Positions 14,542-23,321 of a stretch of 64,000 nt of DNA are shown here, in pieces. Source of the DNA: UBA8199 sp964507045 (GTDB taxonomy: Bacteria > Verrucomicrobiota > Verrucomicrobiia > Limisphaerales > UBA8199); contig CAZDOO010000011.1 of the NCBI GenBank assembly GCA_964507045.1, positions 1 through 64,000 on the forward strand. The letters are read 5' to 3'. The notes below the pieces were generated by a model. The model was not told the origin of the DNA. It ran no database searches and worked only from the letters and a program-made list of their open reading frames with translations. Each line of letters starts with the position of its first letter. The stretch's first letter is position 1. The position numbers were made by a program, and so were the translations under genes.

Positions 14542-16881
14542 TCAATCTGCCTTGTTGGGAGGGGTCACCTCGAAGGGAATGGCGGGCAGGGTGCCGACGG
14601 CGGCGCGTGGCTGGTTTCCTTGCTTCTTATTCTTCGAGGAGGCGGACTGGGTCTGGCTGGGGATGATGTTGACGATCAGGTTGCCCTTGAGGCCGGGCTT
14701 GGCTTTGGCGGCGTCGCTGAGCAGTTCGATTTCCGTGGCTTCTTTGGAGGGGGTTACTTTTCCCAGGGAGATACCCTCCGGGGGCTCGTTCAGTTCGAGC
14801 CGGACCCGGCTGGCAAACCCGGCGCCGGGGGCCGAGATGCGCACGCGGGTCGTGCCGCCGGCGGGAATCTTTACCGGCGTGGTACTGAGGATTTTCAGCG
14901 GCATCCGGTTCACGAAGCGCCCTGACACATTGACGGCGAGTTCCCGGGCGGGAACGAGGTGCCGATAGAGGAAGGCTTGCATCATGTCCTCGGCCGGAAT
15001 GGCGGGGTGGGTGAGGGGGTGGCCTTGCACAAAGGCGCGGCCTTCGACGAAGAGCTGGACGAGCACATCGGTGGGCGCGGCCGGAGCCTGGAGCGTGAGG
15101 CGGACCTGGTCCTGGCTCGCCGGGACCTTGGCGCCGCTGAGCTTGAAGCCTGCGGGGGCGTCCACCAACGACAGGGTGATTTCATTGGTGAAGCCGTCCC
15201 GGCGCAGGGCATAGACAGTGAGAGGAACGGAGGCGCCGCCGCGGACGTTGAGGCTGGAGGGAACGACGCGCAGCGCGAAGTCGGGGAGCGGGGAGCTGAT
15301 GCGCAGGCGGTAGGCAAACTCGGGCCCGCCCTGGCGCTGCGCGTCGCCGAGGTGGAGATAGTAGGTCCCGTCGGCAGGCAGAGTGGCGGTGAGATAGGAG
15401 TCTGCGAAATGTGTGTCCAGGCCCGCGCCTTTGTCCTCGTGGTCGTCGTTGAAGGCGAGTTGCTTGCCGGCGGCGTCAGTGAGTTTGAGCACTGAATCCA
15501 GCGGGGAATCCAGCCGGCGGGCATAGACTTCGGCGACGAGGGCGTCCCCGGCGCGGCCTTGGATGCGGAAGAGGTCCCACTCGCCCGGCTGGCCGATGCG
15601 TCCGTTGGCGATGATGGGAAGGGTGACCGGCTGGGCGGTGGCAATCGTGTTGTTCGGTTCCTGTTCGAGGCATTCCGGCAGGGCGTCCACCGCGAACGGC
15701 AGCGCGTTGACAATCCGGTCCTCCTTGCGCAGGGCCAGCGGGTAGATGCCCGGCTCGCCGTTAGTCAGCGTGAGGCTGGTCCGCGGGAGGTTCCAGCCCT
15801 TGAGTTCGACGGTGGTCCCGGCATTGGCCGGGCCGCCCAGCGGGAAGATGCTGGTCACGAATGGTAGTTCGCCCAGGGCAATGCGATAGACGAAGTCCTC
15901 GCGGCCGCGGTAGATGGAATCCCTGATCTCGACCACATACTCGCCGTCTCGGGGGATTTCATAAGGGAGGACCGGGTCGGGGTGGAAAAGGTAATGGTCT
16001 GCGTGGGCCAGTTCACCGCCCTTGGCATCGTATAGGGCCAGGGCCGCCTGGAACCAGCCGGGGACGGCGTCGGGCAGGTAAGGGATCAGCTCGCGCGCGG
16101 CGGCCGAGACAACCAGCTTCAGCCCTTTGCGGGCCTGGAACCGGTAGCGGTCCACACCGCCGGGCAGGATCTGGCCATTGACGGTGGCTGGCAGCGTGAG
16201 GTTCATTTCCCTGGGGGCCACGGCTTTCTGCTCGGTGTTGAATCGGATCTGCCGGAAGTTCACCGCGTCAGGAACGGTCTTGACGTCGCGTTTGGTGTAT
16301 TCAGGCAGTTGGCCGACCTGGAAGCGGAGCGGGTTGGAGAGGCCGCCGGGGGTTGCGATCCGGAGCTCTCGTTCGCCGGGCTCGGCATTCGTGGCTAAGG
16401 TGACGCGCAGGGTGACGGTTTCGGCAATGGCGGGGTTCTGATTCCTCCTGGGGGCGAAGAGAAACAACTTTTCCCGGATATCCGCGGCGGTTTTCTCATC
16501 CGCGGCGGTCCAGACAGCATTGGTGCCGGACGGCGCGGCCGCCGGCCCTTTGCGTTTCTTGCCGGTGCGGGCGGCGGCAGCGCGCTTTTTCTGCAACTCC
16601 TGGAGCTTGTCGCGCAGATCATTGAACTCCTTTTGGGTCAGGGGACGGGTGTAGTTGACGAAGGCGGCCTCGGCGCCCGAGCCGGAGACGAACGCGCCGG
16701 TTGTGTTGTTGAGATACTGGCCGCCGATCGCCACTTGGAACGTGGCGCCCTGTCGTCCGCCGGCCGGGAAGGCGTAGCCAATGCGCGGGGGCGAGGGCTG
16801 GGCCGGCACAATTGGCACCGGGGCCAGGAAGACCAAGAGCGTGGCGCAGAGGTTGCGGAGTGAAAGACGCCGGGCCATCAC
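14542..16881 (-). CDS. Exported PPC-domain protein
   Basis: A 779-residue protein with a signal peptide (about residues 1-27, LLVFLAPVPIVPAQ), an N-terminal IPT-like segment, a Lys/Ala-rich coiled stretch (residues 85-118), and a bacterial pre-peptidase C-terminal (PPC) domain at about 405-520, recognised by LEQEPNNTIATAQPV, GEWDLFRI and DDHEDKGAGLDTHF...YYLHLGDA. The C-terminal part is a series of beta-sandwich segments without catalytic residues. Proteins of this type accompany DUF1501 and DUF1549/DUF1553 proteins in Planctomycetota and Verrucomicrobiota, where they are thought to act at the cell surface. Start ATG overlaps the stop of the DUF1501 gene by 4 bases, so they are one operon. 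Confidence 0.85.
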   Translation of the reverse strand: MMARRLSLRNLCATLLVFLAPVPIVPAQPSPPRIGYAFPAGGRQGATFQVAIGGQYLNNTTGAFVSGSGAEAAFVNYTRPLTQKEFNDLRDKLQELQKKRAAAARTGKKRKGPAAAPSGTNAVWTAADEKTAADIREKLFLFAPRRNQNPAIAETVTLRVTLATNAEPGERELRIATPGGLSNPLRFQVGQLPEYTKRDVKTVPDAVNFRQIRFNTEQKAVAPREMNLTLPATVNGQILPGGVDRYRFQARKGLKLVVSAAARELIPYLPDAVPGWFQAALALYDAKGGELAHADHYLFHPDPVLPYEIPRDGEYVVEIRDSIYRGREDFVYRIALGELPFVTSIFPLGGPANAGTTVELKGWNLPRTSLTLTNGEPGIYPLALRKEDRIVNALPFAVDALPECLEQEPNNTIATAQPVTLPIIANGRIGQPGEWDLFRIQGRAGDALVAEVYARRLDSPLDSVLKLTDAAGKQLAFNDDHEDKGAGLDTHFADSYLTATLPADGTYYLHLGDAQRQGGPEFAYRLRISSPLPDFALRVVPSSLNVRGGASVPLTVYALRRDGFTNEITLSLVDAPAGFKLSGAKVPASQDQVRLTLQAPAAPTDVLVQLFVEGRAFVQGHPLTHPAIPAEDMMQAFLYRHLVPARELAVNVSGRFVNRMPLKILSTTPVKIPAGGTTRVRISAPGAGFASRVRLELNEPPEGISLGKVTPSKEATEIELLSDAAKAKPGLKGNLIVNIIPSQTQSASSKNKKQGNQPRAAVGTLPAIPFEVTPPNKAD

Positions 16882-18299
16882 AGGATCTCCTTGAGACGCC
16901 CGCCTGAGGGGACATCGTCCGCGGCGGAAGGGGTGAGGCGCGCTGTCAGGCCCTGCGGGTGAGGCAGCGTGGCGGCGGGATCAATGCCCAGCAACTCGTA
17001 CATGCTGCCGATGACGTCACACGGATAGACGGGGCGTTCCTTGACCGTTTCGCCCTTGGCATCGGAGGCGCCGACGACGTGGCCGCCCTGGAAGCCGCCG
17101 CCGGCCAGGACGGCAGAGAAGACCTTGCCATAGTGGCCACGCCCGCCATTCCAAGGCGCTTCATACAGGACCTTGGGCGTGCGGCCAAACTCACCACTCC
17201 ACCAGACGATAGTGCTGTCGAGCAGGCCGCGCTCGGACAAATCCTGCAGCAGCGTGGCCATGCCCTTGTCCATTTCCGGCAGCTTCCGGCGCAGCGTCGG
17301 GAAGATCTGCTTGTGGAGGTCCCAGCCGCTGTAGTTGATGGTGACGTAAGGCACGCCGCGCTCGACCAACCGCCGCGCCATCAGGCAGGACTGGCCAAAC
17401 GTGGTGCGGCCATAGCGATCCCGCAGTTCGTCCTTCTCCTGCGACAGATCGAACACCTTGCCCGCGTCGCCCAGGATGAGGTCGTAGGCCTCTTTTTCGC
17501 ATTGCTCCGAAGCCGTCAACTGGGGATCAGCCGGCAGCGTGTGGTTCAACGTGTCGAGCTGATTGAGCAGTTCGCGCCGGTCCTGTTGCCGCTTCTCGGA
17601 GATGCCCGGGGCGACGACGCCTTCCACCGCAAAGCGGGTTTGGGCCGGATCGCCGCCCGTGGCAAAGGGTTTGTAGCGCGCCCCTAGAAAGCCCGCCTCG
17701 GAAAAGCGCCCTTGCAGTTGCGTCAGCACAATATAAGGGGGGATCAGTCCTTTATATCCCGCATCGCGCCCCTTGAAGAACGAGACGACCGCCCCGACCG
17801 AGGGGTAAACCACCCGACCGCCGGGCGGCCAGCCGGTCTGAACCATGTACGCGGCCGTCTCGTGGGCGTTGCTGCCGTGAGTCATGCTGCGGATGATGGA
17901 ATACTTGTCGGCCTGCTTCGCCAGCAGCGGCAGCAGTTCGCAAATCCGGATGCCCGGCACGTTGGTCTCGATCGGCTTGGTGAACTGACCGCAGTAGTCG
18001 CTGCCGGCCTCCGGCTTCGGGTCGAAGGTGTCCAGGTGCGGGGGGCCGCCCCACGCCCAAATCTGGATGACCGCCTTGGCTTTGCCTTTGGCGGCGGGGC
18101 GGACGGCTTTTGAGGCGTCGGTTTGGGCCGCATTTGCGCCCTGCGGGCGCAGCCAGTTGGTGGCGAGCAATCCCGCCGTGCCGAGGAGCGCGCGCTGCAT
18201 GGCCTCGCGCCGCGACAGGCCCGGGCCACCGGGGTGAATGGCGGGCGGATCGGGGAGCAGGTTCAACGCTTCATGACTATCACGAGATGCTTTGTTCAT
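16878..18299 (-). CDS. DUF1501 family protein, Tat-type export
   Basis: A 473-residue member of DUF1501, a sulfatase/alkaline-phosphatase-like fold of unknown activity. A Tat-like leader is seen at LSRREAMQRALLGTAGLLATN (residues 28-48). Family motifs: IQIWAWGGPPHLDTFDPKPEAG, SIIRSMTHGSNAHETAAY, SGEFGRTPKV and NGGRGHYGKVFSAVLAGGG. It lies between the DUF1549/DUF1553 gene (21 bases upstream) and the PPC gene (4-base overlap). The three are the standard operon of this group; their substrate is not known, though a role in surface polysaccharide use has been proposed for relatives. Confidence 0.92.
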   Translation of the reverse strand: MNKASRDSHEALNLLPDPPAIHPGGPGLSRREAMQRALLGTAGLLATNWLRPQGANAAQTDASKAVRPAAKGKAKAVIQIWAWGGPPHLDTFDPKPEAGSDYCGQFTKPIETNVPGIRICELLPLLAKQADKYSIIRSMTHGSNAHETAAYMVQTGWPPGGRVVYPSVGAVVSFFKGRDAGYKGLIPPYIVLTQLQGRFSEAGFLGARYKPFATGGDPAQTRFAVEGVVAPGISEKRQQDRRELLNQLDTLNHTLPADPQLTASEQCEKEAYDLILGDAGKVFDLSQEKDELRDRYGRTTFGQSCLMARRLVERGVPYVTINYSGWDLHKQIFPTLRRKLPEMDKGMATLLQDLSERGLLDSTIVWWSGEFGRTPKVLYEAPWNGGRGHYGKVFSAVLAGGGFQGGHVVGASDAKGETVKERPVYPCDVIGSMYELLGIDPAATLPHPQGLTARLTPSAADDVPSGGRLKEIL

Positions 18300-18320
18300 G
18301 GCTTGGCCTTTCGCTTTGAA

Positions 18321-19910
18321 TCAGTGCCGGTAGAGAAACTCCGCGCTGTTGATAAGGGACCAGACGAGGTCCACCGCCGCCTCGCGCCGGCTCGTCTTGC
18401 CGGAGCGGAAGTAGGCTTCGACGATCTTCAACTCCTCTTCGGTGGGAAAGCGCGAGAGGATGCCCAGGTACATGCCGGTGGCGATTTCACGGGGGTCATT
18501 GTCGGCCTGGGTCAGGTTCTTAATCATGGGGCTCTGCTCGATTTTGCGCTGCGTCTGGCTGGAGTTGAGCAGGTGCAGGCGCTGCTCGGCGGTGGGGCGG
18601 TTGTTGCGCTCGGATACCAGCCCGGTGTCGCGCGACGAGCGCCCGAACATCTCGAGGAAGCTGCTGGTGATGCTGCCGTCAGCCAGCGCGATCGAGCGCT
18701 GGTTTTCCGGGATATAGGTGAACGGCTCGGGAATGGCGCTCGAATAATTCTCCGTGCCGCCGGTGACCTTGTTCAGGGCGTCAATCAGCACCTCCGCGTC
18801 CAACCGGCGGAGGAGATAGTGCGAGAAACTGGCGTCGTCCGCGGAACTGCCGGCTGCGGGGACGGCGGAAAGCTGGTAGGTCCGGGAGTTAAGGATCAGC
18901 CGGTAGAGCTGCTTGAGGTCGTAATGGCCGGCGATCAGCTCACGCTCCAACAAAGCCAGCAGCGCGGGGTTCGAGGGCGGATTGTCGGGGCGGGCGTCAT
19001 CCGGCTCATGGATGATGCCGCGCCCGAGGAGCCACGCCCAGACGCGGTTGGCGATGTTCTGGGTGAACCAAGGATTCTTCGGGGTAACGAGCCAGTCTGC
19101 GAAGACCTCGCGCGGGTCTTTGTCCGCGGGGATGTAAGCCGGCGTGCCGTCCGGGAAGGCCGGGGCGGCCGTCTTCACCACATTGGTCGCGGGGGCGTTC
19201 GTTTTGGCGGAATCGAAGAAGACGATTTCCTCCTTCCACTCGGCGGTGGACTTGTAGCCGATCTTGGCGAAGAAGGCGGCCATGCCGGCCAACCGGTCCT
19301 TCGGCCACTGGTCGGCACGCGTGCCCATGAAGGTCAGTGCGACGGTTTGCGCGATGCCCGCCGGCTCGCGGTTCTGCATGGCGCGGTAGAAGTTCACCGG
19401 CGCCACGCGGAAGTTGCTGCCGCTGGCCGTCAGCATCTGCCGCACCATCTGGTCGTAGGGGACATTGTCCCGGATGCAGGTGCGAACCCAGCGGTGATAG
19501 GCCTGGGCGGCGTTGGGCCACAGGTTGATGGGGAATTCGGCTTTGATGCGCAGCACGTCGCTCCACCGCATCGCCCAGTAGTCGGCAAACTCGTCCCGGT
19601 CCAGCAACCGGTCAATCAAGGCGCGCCGCTTGTTGGGGGAACGGTCGAGGATAAACTCCTTCGCTTCAAAGCCGCTGGGCAGCGTGCCGATGATGTCCAA
19701 GTACGCGCGCCGGACAAACACGCCATCCGAGCAGATGGCCGCCGGTTGAACCTTGCCGCGCTCCAGCTTCGCGAAAACCAAGTCGTCAACGGCGTTGCGG
19801 GCTGCCGTGTCCACCTTGGCTTCGTAAGGATTCAGAGCCGGGGCCTGAGCTGCCCTCCCGCCCGCAGCCGCCAGCAGCAGCAGGGCCAGAAACGACGCGG
19901 TTCTCGTCAT
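18321..19910 (-). CDS. DUF1549 and DUF1553 domain protein
   Basis: A 529-residue exported protein and first gene of the three-gene operon. It has a signal peptide (TRTASFLALLLLAAAGGRAAQ), then DUF1549 (about residues 40-230) with FVRRAYLDIIGTLPSG, DRSPNKRRALIDRLLD, FADYWAMRWSDVLR, and DUF1553 (about 270-510) with NPWFTQNIANRVWAWLLGRG, EPDDARPDNPPSNP, YDLKQLYRLILNSRTYQLS and LIDALNKVTG. Many relatives have an N-terminal cytochrome-c-like (PSCyt1) domain with CxxCH; it is absent here. ATG 19910 is chosen because the signal peptide begins there; the frame opens 48 bases upstream. Confidence 0.9.
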   Translation of the reverse strand: MTRTASFLALLLLAAAGGRAAQAPALNPYEAKVDTAARNAVDDLVFAKLERGKVQPAAICSDGVFVRRAYLDIIGTLPSGFEAKEFILDRSPNKRRALIDRLLDRDEFADYWAMRWSDVLRIKAEFPINLWPNAAQAYHRWVRTCIRDNVPYDQMVRQMLTASGSNFRVAPVNFYRAMQNREPAGIAQTVALTFMGTRADQWPKDRLAGMAAFFAKIGYKSTAEWKEEIVFFDSAKTNAPATNVVKTAAPAFPDGTPAYIPADKDPREVFADWLVTPKNPWFTQNIANRVWAWLLGRGIIHEPDDARPDNPPSNPALLALLERELIAGHYDLKQLYRLILNSRTYQLSAVPAAGSSADDASFSHYLLRRLDAEVLIDALNKVTGGTENYSSAIPEPFTYIPENQRSIALADGSITSSFLEMFGRSSRDTGLVSERNNRPTAEQRLHLLNSSQTQRKIEQSPMIKNLTQADNDPREIATGMYLGILSRFPTEEELKIVEAYFRSGKTSRREAAVDLVWSLINSAEFLYRH

Positions 19911-20202
19911 AGTTCTCAGTTTCGCAGATGGACTAACGCTGCACGAGCGGAATTGCACTTAACGCATTAGACGTTCCTCACCCGGCACGGGTTACGCTCA
20001 AAAGCAGGGGCGGAGGACACGCTATAAGTGGCACCCTGTCCACTTCTGAAACAGCGAGGCTTCGCAGGTGCGCCTTCCAAGTGCTAATGCATCCTTCAAT
20101 GGCCGCCCGCAATCACCGGGGAGTCGCCGTCATGCCACCGTATTCCCGGATGAGGCCGACTTCTCTCTTGCATCGCGCGGGGGTGCCTTGGCGGGGGCGT
20201 TC

Positions 20203-23200
20203 TCAGGGCTTGCGCCCCGGTTGAAGCGACTCCAGGCATGCGGCGACACGCTTGGCCTCGTCGGTACCAGCCTCGGCCCCGGAGAGGTGCTGCTCGTAAT
20301 AGCGGATAGCCGCGTTGGTATTCTTCCTTAACAGGGCGATTTCAGCCAAGCCGGAGTAGGTGCTATAGACGGTGGGAAATGCTTCGAGGAGAGCGCGGCA
20401 ATCGGCCTCGGCGGCGTCCAATTGCCCGGTGCGCATATGGGCTAGCGCCAGGTTGCGCCGGGCGGTGTAACTATTCGTCAAGGAAAGCGCGTGCGTGAGC
20501 GGTGGTATGGCGTTCGAGAACTGGTTCATCAGGATGTGCAGGACACCCTTGTTGGCCAGGGCGGTGGCATCGTTGGGGGTGAGCCGCAAGCGCCGGTCAG
20601 TGATCCGCAGCGCTTCGGAGTAGCTCCCCTGCGCCGTGAAAGCGGCCACGGCGCGGTCGAGCACGAAGGCGTCGCCGGGATGGGTGGCCAGCAGCGCGTA
20701 GATGATTCCTTCGGCCGTGGGGCGGTTGGTCAAGGTGACCCACGCCTTGGCTTCCACCAAAGCCACGTCCACTTCATTGGTCAGTCCGAGCGGCTGCAGG
20801 GCCGGGTCGGTTTTAATCTCGTCCAACAGTTGAAGTGCCCGGCCGGGACTTAAACCCTCGGCGCAGATATCGCTAAGCGTCAGGCGCGCGGGGAGGTAGT
20901 CCGGCACCAGTTCCTTGACGCGTTCGAAGAGTTGACAGGCCTGCCGCAGCAGGCCACTACTCGCAAAGCCCAGTCCCAGGTGATAGCAGAAGCTCGGCTC
21001 GTCGAAGGGGCCGTTCTCGCCCAAAAGTAGCTGTATGTTGCGGTACTTGCCCAACTGGTCCTGGAGGGACGCGGCCGGGGCCACGGTCATTTTCTGGCGC
21101 GCCAGCAAGTGGCTGTTGCACTGCAAATTGACGCGGGCCGGGAGGTTGTCGGGATTCAAATCCTGGGCCAGCCCGAAGCATGTGGCGGCCTCGCTCCACC
21201 GGTTGTTTCGCTGAAGCGTAACGCCCCAGTAATTCAAGGCGCGGGAGTACCACCCCGCAAGCAGTTTGGATCCCGCCGGCGGGGGCGTTTGAAGGCGCGC
21301 TTTCTTCATCAGCCATTTCTCAAAATCGGGCCGCGCAAGCTGCGGTTGGGAGGCGAGCTGCAAGACCGGGTTTACGGCTGCGGGGATGGCGCGCTGCCAG
21401 AAGGCCTGGTTTTCCGCCAGTTCCGCCGGAGCCAGCGGCGGGGCGCCTAAGCGGTCTGAGGGATACACTTTCATCTCCTGCAGCAAGCCGTGGGGCTGCA
21501 GGTAGAAGTAATTGAGCAGCGGTCCGATGGCCGGCGGCAGGCAGTAGACGCGGTTGTTCTGTGCGACGCGGGCCAGCAGCTCCACCAGGCCGTCAGCAGT
21601 AAGGGGCGCGTTGCTTTCGGATGAGGCAGACCCGACCGCAGCCAGCCCCAAGCCGGTTCCGGGTCCCAGCCATTGGCCCGGGTACTTACGCCTTAGCCAG
21701 TCGCGATAAGTCGCCAGGGGCAGGCTGCGCGTCTCCACGGGCAGATAGCGTCCCAGGGTGCCTGCCCGCGCCAGTGTGGCCTGCAGGAGTCTCAGGTGGG
21801 CGGGATCATCACTGAGCACGACCGCCCCTTCCGGCGGCAGGGAACCGGCGGCCAGTCGGGCATAGCGGTCGAGGTGCGGCGCATTGACGGCGCGGATCGC
21901 GGGCAGATTCAACAGGAGCAAACCGGCCAGCGCGAACCCGGGCAGCACACAGACGAGCTTGGGCACGATCAGGCAGAGAGCGCGGCGATAGGTCTGGCGC
22001 CGGCTGAGGTCTTCGGCCGCCTCATGGCCGAACAGCAGCAGAAAGAAGCCGCTGTAATAACCGATGCTCAGGGCGGTGAGATAATAGAGCGGCAAGAAGA
22101 GCAGCGGGAGACCGTTGTGGCGTGCGATTTGGCGGGGGCTGAAGGGCGGATCGCAGACGACCCAGAGGCAGAGCACCAACAGGAAGGCATGCGAAAGGTG
22201 CAGGATGAAAGCGCCCAGGTCGAACCGGGTGCGGCTTTGGTCGCTGCTGAAGGCGCCCCAGCGAATGCTGAGCAGGAGAATCGGTAGCAGAGAGCCGACG
22301 GCCAGCAGCAGAGTGATATCGCGGTGGAAACGGAGGAAGACGCGGTAGAGCGCGCGGAGGGAGGCTTCGTAGGCACCCGCGGACTCTTGCAGCGCCGGCC
22401 AGAAGCCGAGGGCTGAGTGCGGGGAGAGCGACTGCACGAGCGGCAGCAGGAGAAAGAGCGACAATCCCGCCAACCCGAGCAGCGCCATGCGCAGGAGGAA
22501 GCGCAGATCGGCCACCAGAGCGGCCTTGGCGCTCTCCCACCCCGATTGGTCAAGATGCCGGAGAGTGCGCAGACGGAAGAAGCGGAACCGTTTGGTCCGG
22601 AGCAGCGCGACCACAAAGAACGGCAGGAACCCGGCCATGGCCCAGTTGTTGGCCAGCGCGACGCCGAAGAGAAGCGCGGCCCGGTCCAGCCACGATTGCC
22701 GCTCGCCAAGTCGGTGTTCGAGCAGGCACCGGATGACATAAGCAAACATCAGCAAGTCCAGCATTTCCCCCGAGGCGTAAATCGCATGCTCCCAGAAAGT
22801 CAATTGCAGCCCCAGTGCGACGGCGGCCAGGACGATCGGCACCCAGGCGCTCCGCAGGGATAACAGAGCGTGTTCGTGGTTGACCAGGAGCCGCTGGTCT
22901 TCGGTCCGGTCGTGCGGCAGCAATGCCACCGAGCGCGCCAGCGTCACCAGCGTCAGGGCGGCGCAGCCGGCGGCAAAAACATTGAGCGCCAGGGGCACCC
23001 AGCTTGCCGGCAGGAGGCGGAACGGGCAAGTGAGCAGAAACAGCACCGGCTGGGCGAGCATCGGTCGCCAGTCCCAGCCGTTCACAGTGCCCACTAGCGC
23101 GAGGCTGTCGAAGGTTAGCCAGTGGTTGAGCGTGGCCAGGTAGGCCACGAGAGCGGCTGCTCCGACTACCCACGGCAGGCGGTCCTGCGCAAAGTGGCGC

Positions 23201-23223
23201 TTGGGCGAGGTTTCAACAGTCAT
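20203..23223 (-). CDS. DUF2723-type membrane protein with C-terminal TPR repeats
   Basis: A 1006-residue protein. The N-terminal 480 residues hold about ten membrane segments and start with a WVVGAAALVAYLATLNHWLTF helix and an extracytoplasmic loop, as in the DUF2723/TMEM260 group of GT-C-like O-mannosyltransferase candidates. The remaining half is soluble, with tetratricopeptide repeats around residues 690-1000 (for example YWGVTLQRNNRWSEAATCFG and NLALAHMRTGQLDAAEADC). A GT-C family would use lipid-linked sugars at the membrane, but the acidic donor motif is not clear here. It ends the minus-strand gene series behind the TRAP genes, separated by 98 bases; a functional link is unknown. Confidence 0.8.
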   Translation of the reverse strand: MTVETSPKRHFAQDRLPWVVGAAALVAYLATLNHWLTFDSLALVGTVNGWDWRPMLAQPVLFLLTCPFRLLPASWVPLALNVFAAGCAALTLVTLARSVALLPHDRTEDQRLLVNHEHALLSLRSAWVPIVLAAVALGLQLTFWEHAIYASGEMLDLLMFAYVIRCLLEHRLGERQSWLDRAALLFGVALANNWAMAGFLPFFVVALLRTKRFRFFRLRTLRHLDQSGWESAKAALVADLRFLLRMALLGLAGLSLFLLLPLVQSLSPHSALGFWPALQESAGAYEASLRALYRVFLRFHRDITLLLAVGSLLPILLLSIRWGAFSSDQSRTRFDLGAFILHLSHAFLLVLCLWVVCDPPFSPRQIARHNGLPLLFLPLYYLTALSIGYYSGFFLLLFGHEAAEDLSRRQTYRRALCLIVPKLVCVLPGFALAGLLLLNLPAIRAVNAPHLDRYARLAAGSLPPEGAVVLSDDPAHLRLLQATLARAGTLGRYLPVETRSLPLATYRDWLRRKYPGQWLGPGTGLGLAAVGSASSESNAPLTADGLVELLARVAQNNRVYCLPPAIGPLLNYFYLQPHGLLQEMKVYPSDRLGAPPLAPAELAENQAFWQRAIPAAVNPVLQLASQPQLARPDFEKWLMKKARLQTPPPAGSKLLAGWYSRALNYWGVTLQRNNRWSEAATCFGLAQDLNPDNLPARVNLQCNSHLLARQKMTVAPAASLQDQLGKYRNIQLLLGENGPFDEPSFCYHLGLGFASSGLLRQACQLFERVKELVPDYLPARLTLSDICAEGLSPGRALQLLDEIKTDPALQPLGLTNEVDVALVEAKAWVTLTNRPTAEGIIYALLATHPGDAFVLDRAVAAFTAQGSYSEALRITDRRLRLTPNDATALANKGVLHILMNQFSNAIPPLTHALSLTNSYTARRNLALAHMRTGQLDAAEADCRALLEAFPTVYSTYSGLAEIALLRKNTNAAIRYYEQHLSGAEAGTDEAKRVAACLESLQPGRKP

Positions 23224-23321
23224 GCGTCAGCGACTGGCCCTATTAAACCGCAGCCCCGGGCAGAAGACAACCCATTCCGTGTCCCGGCGGCAGCGGGTCC
23301 CAAAGCCTCAAGGCGGCGCGC

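Noticed and set aside
18123..19970. Plus-strand frame of 615 codons
   Set aside because: Antisense of the DUF1549/DUF1553 gene with no recognisable domain.
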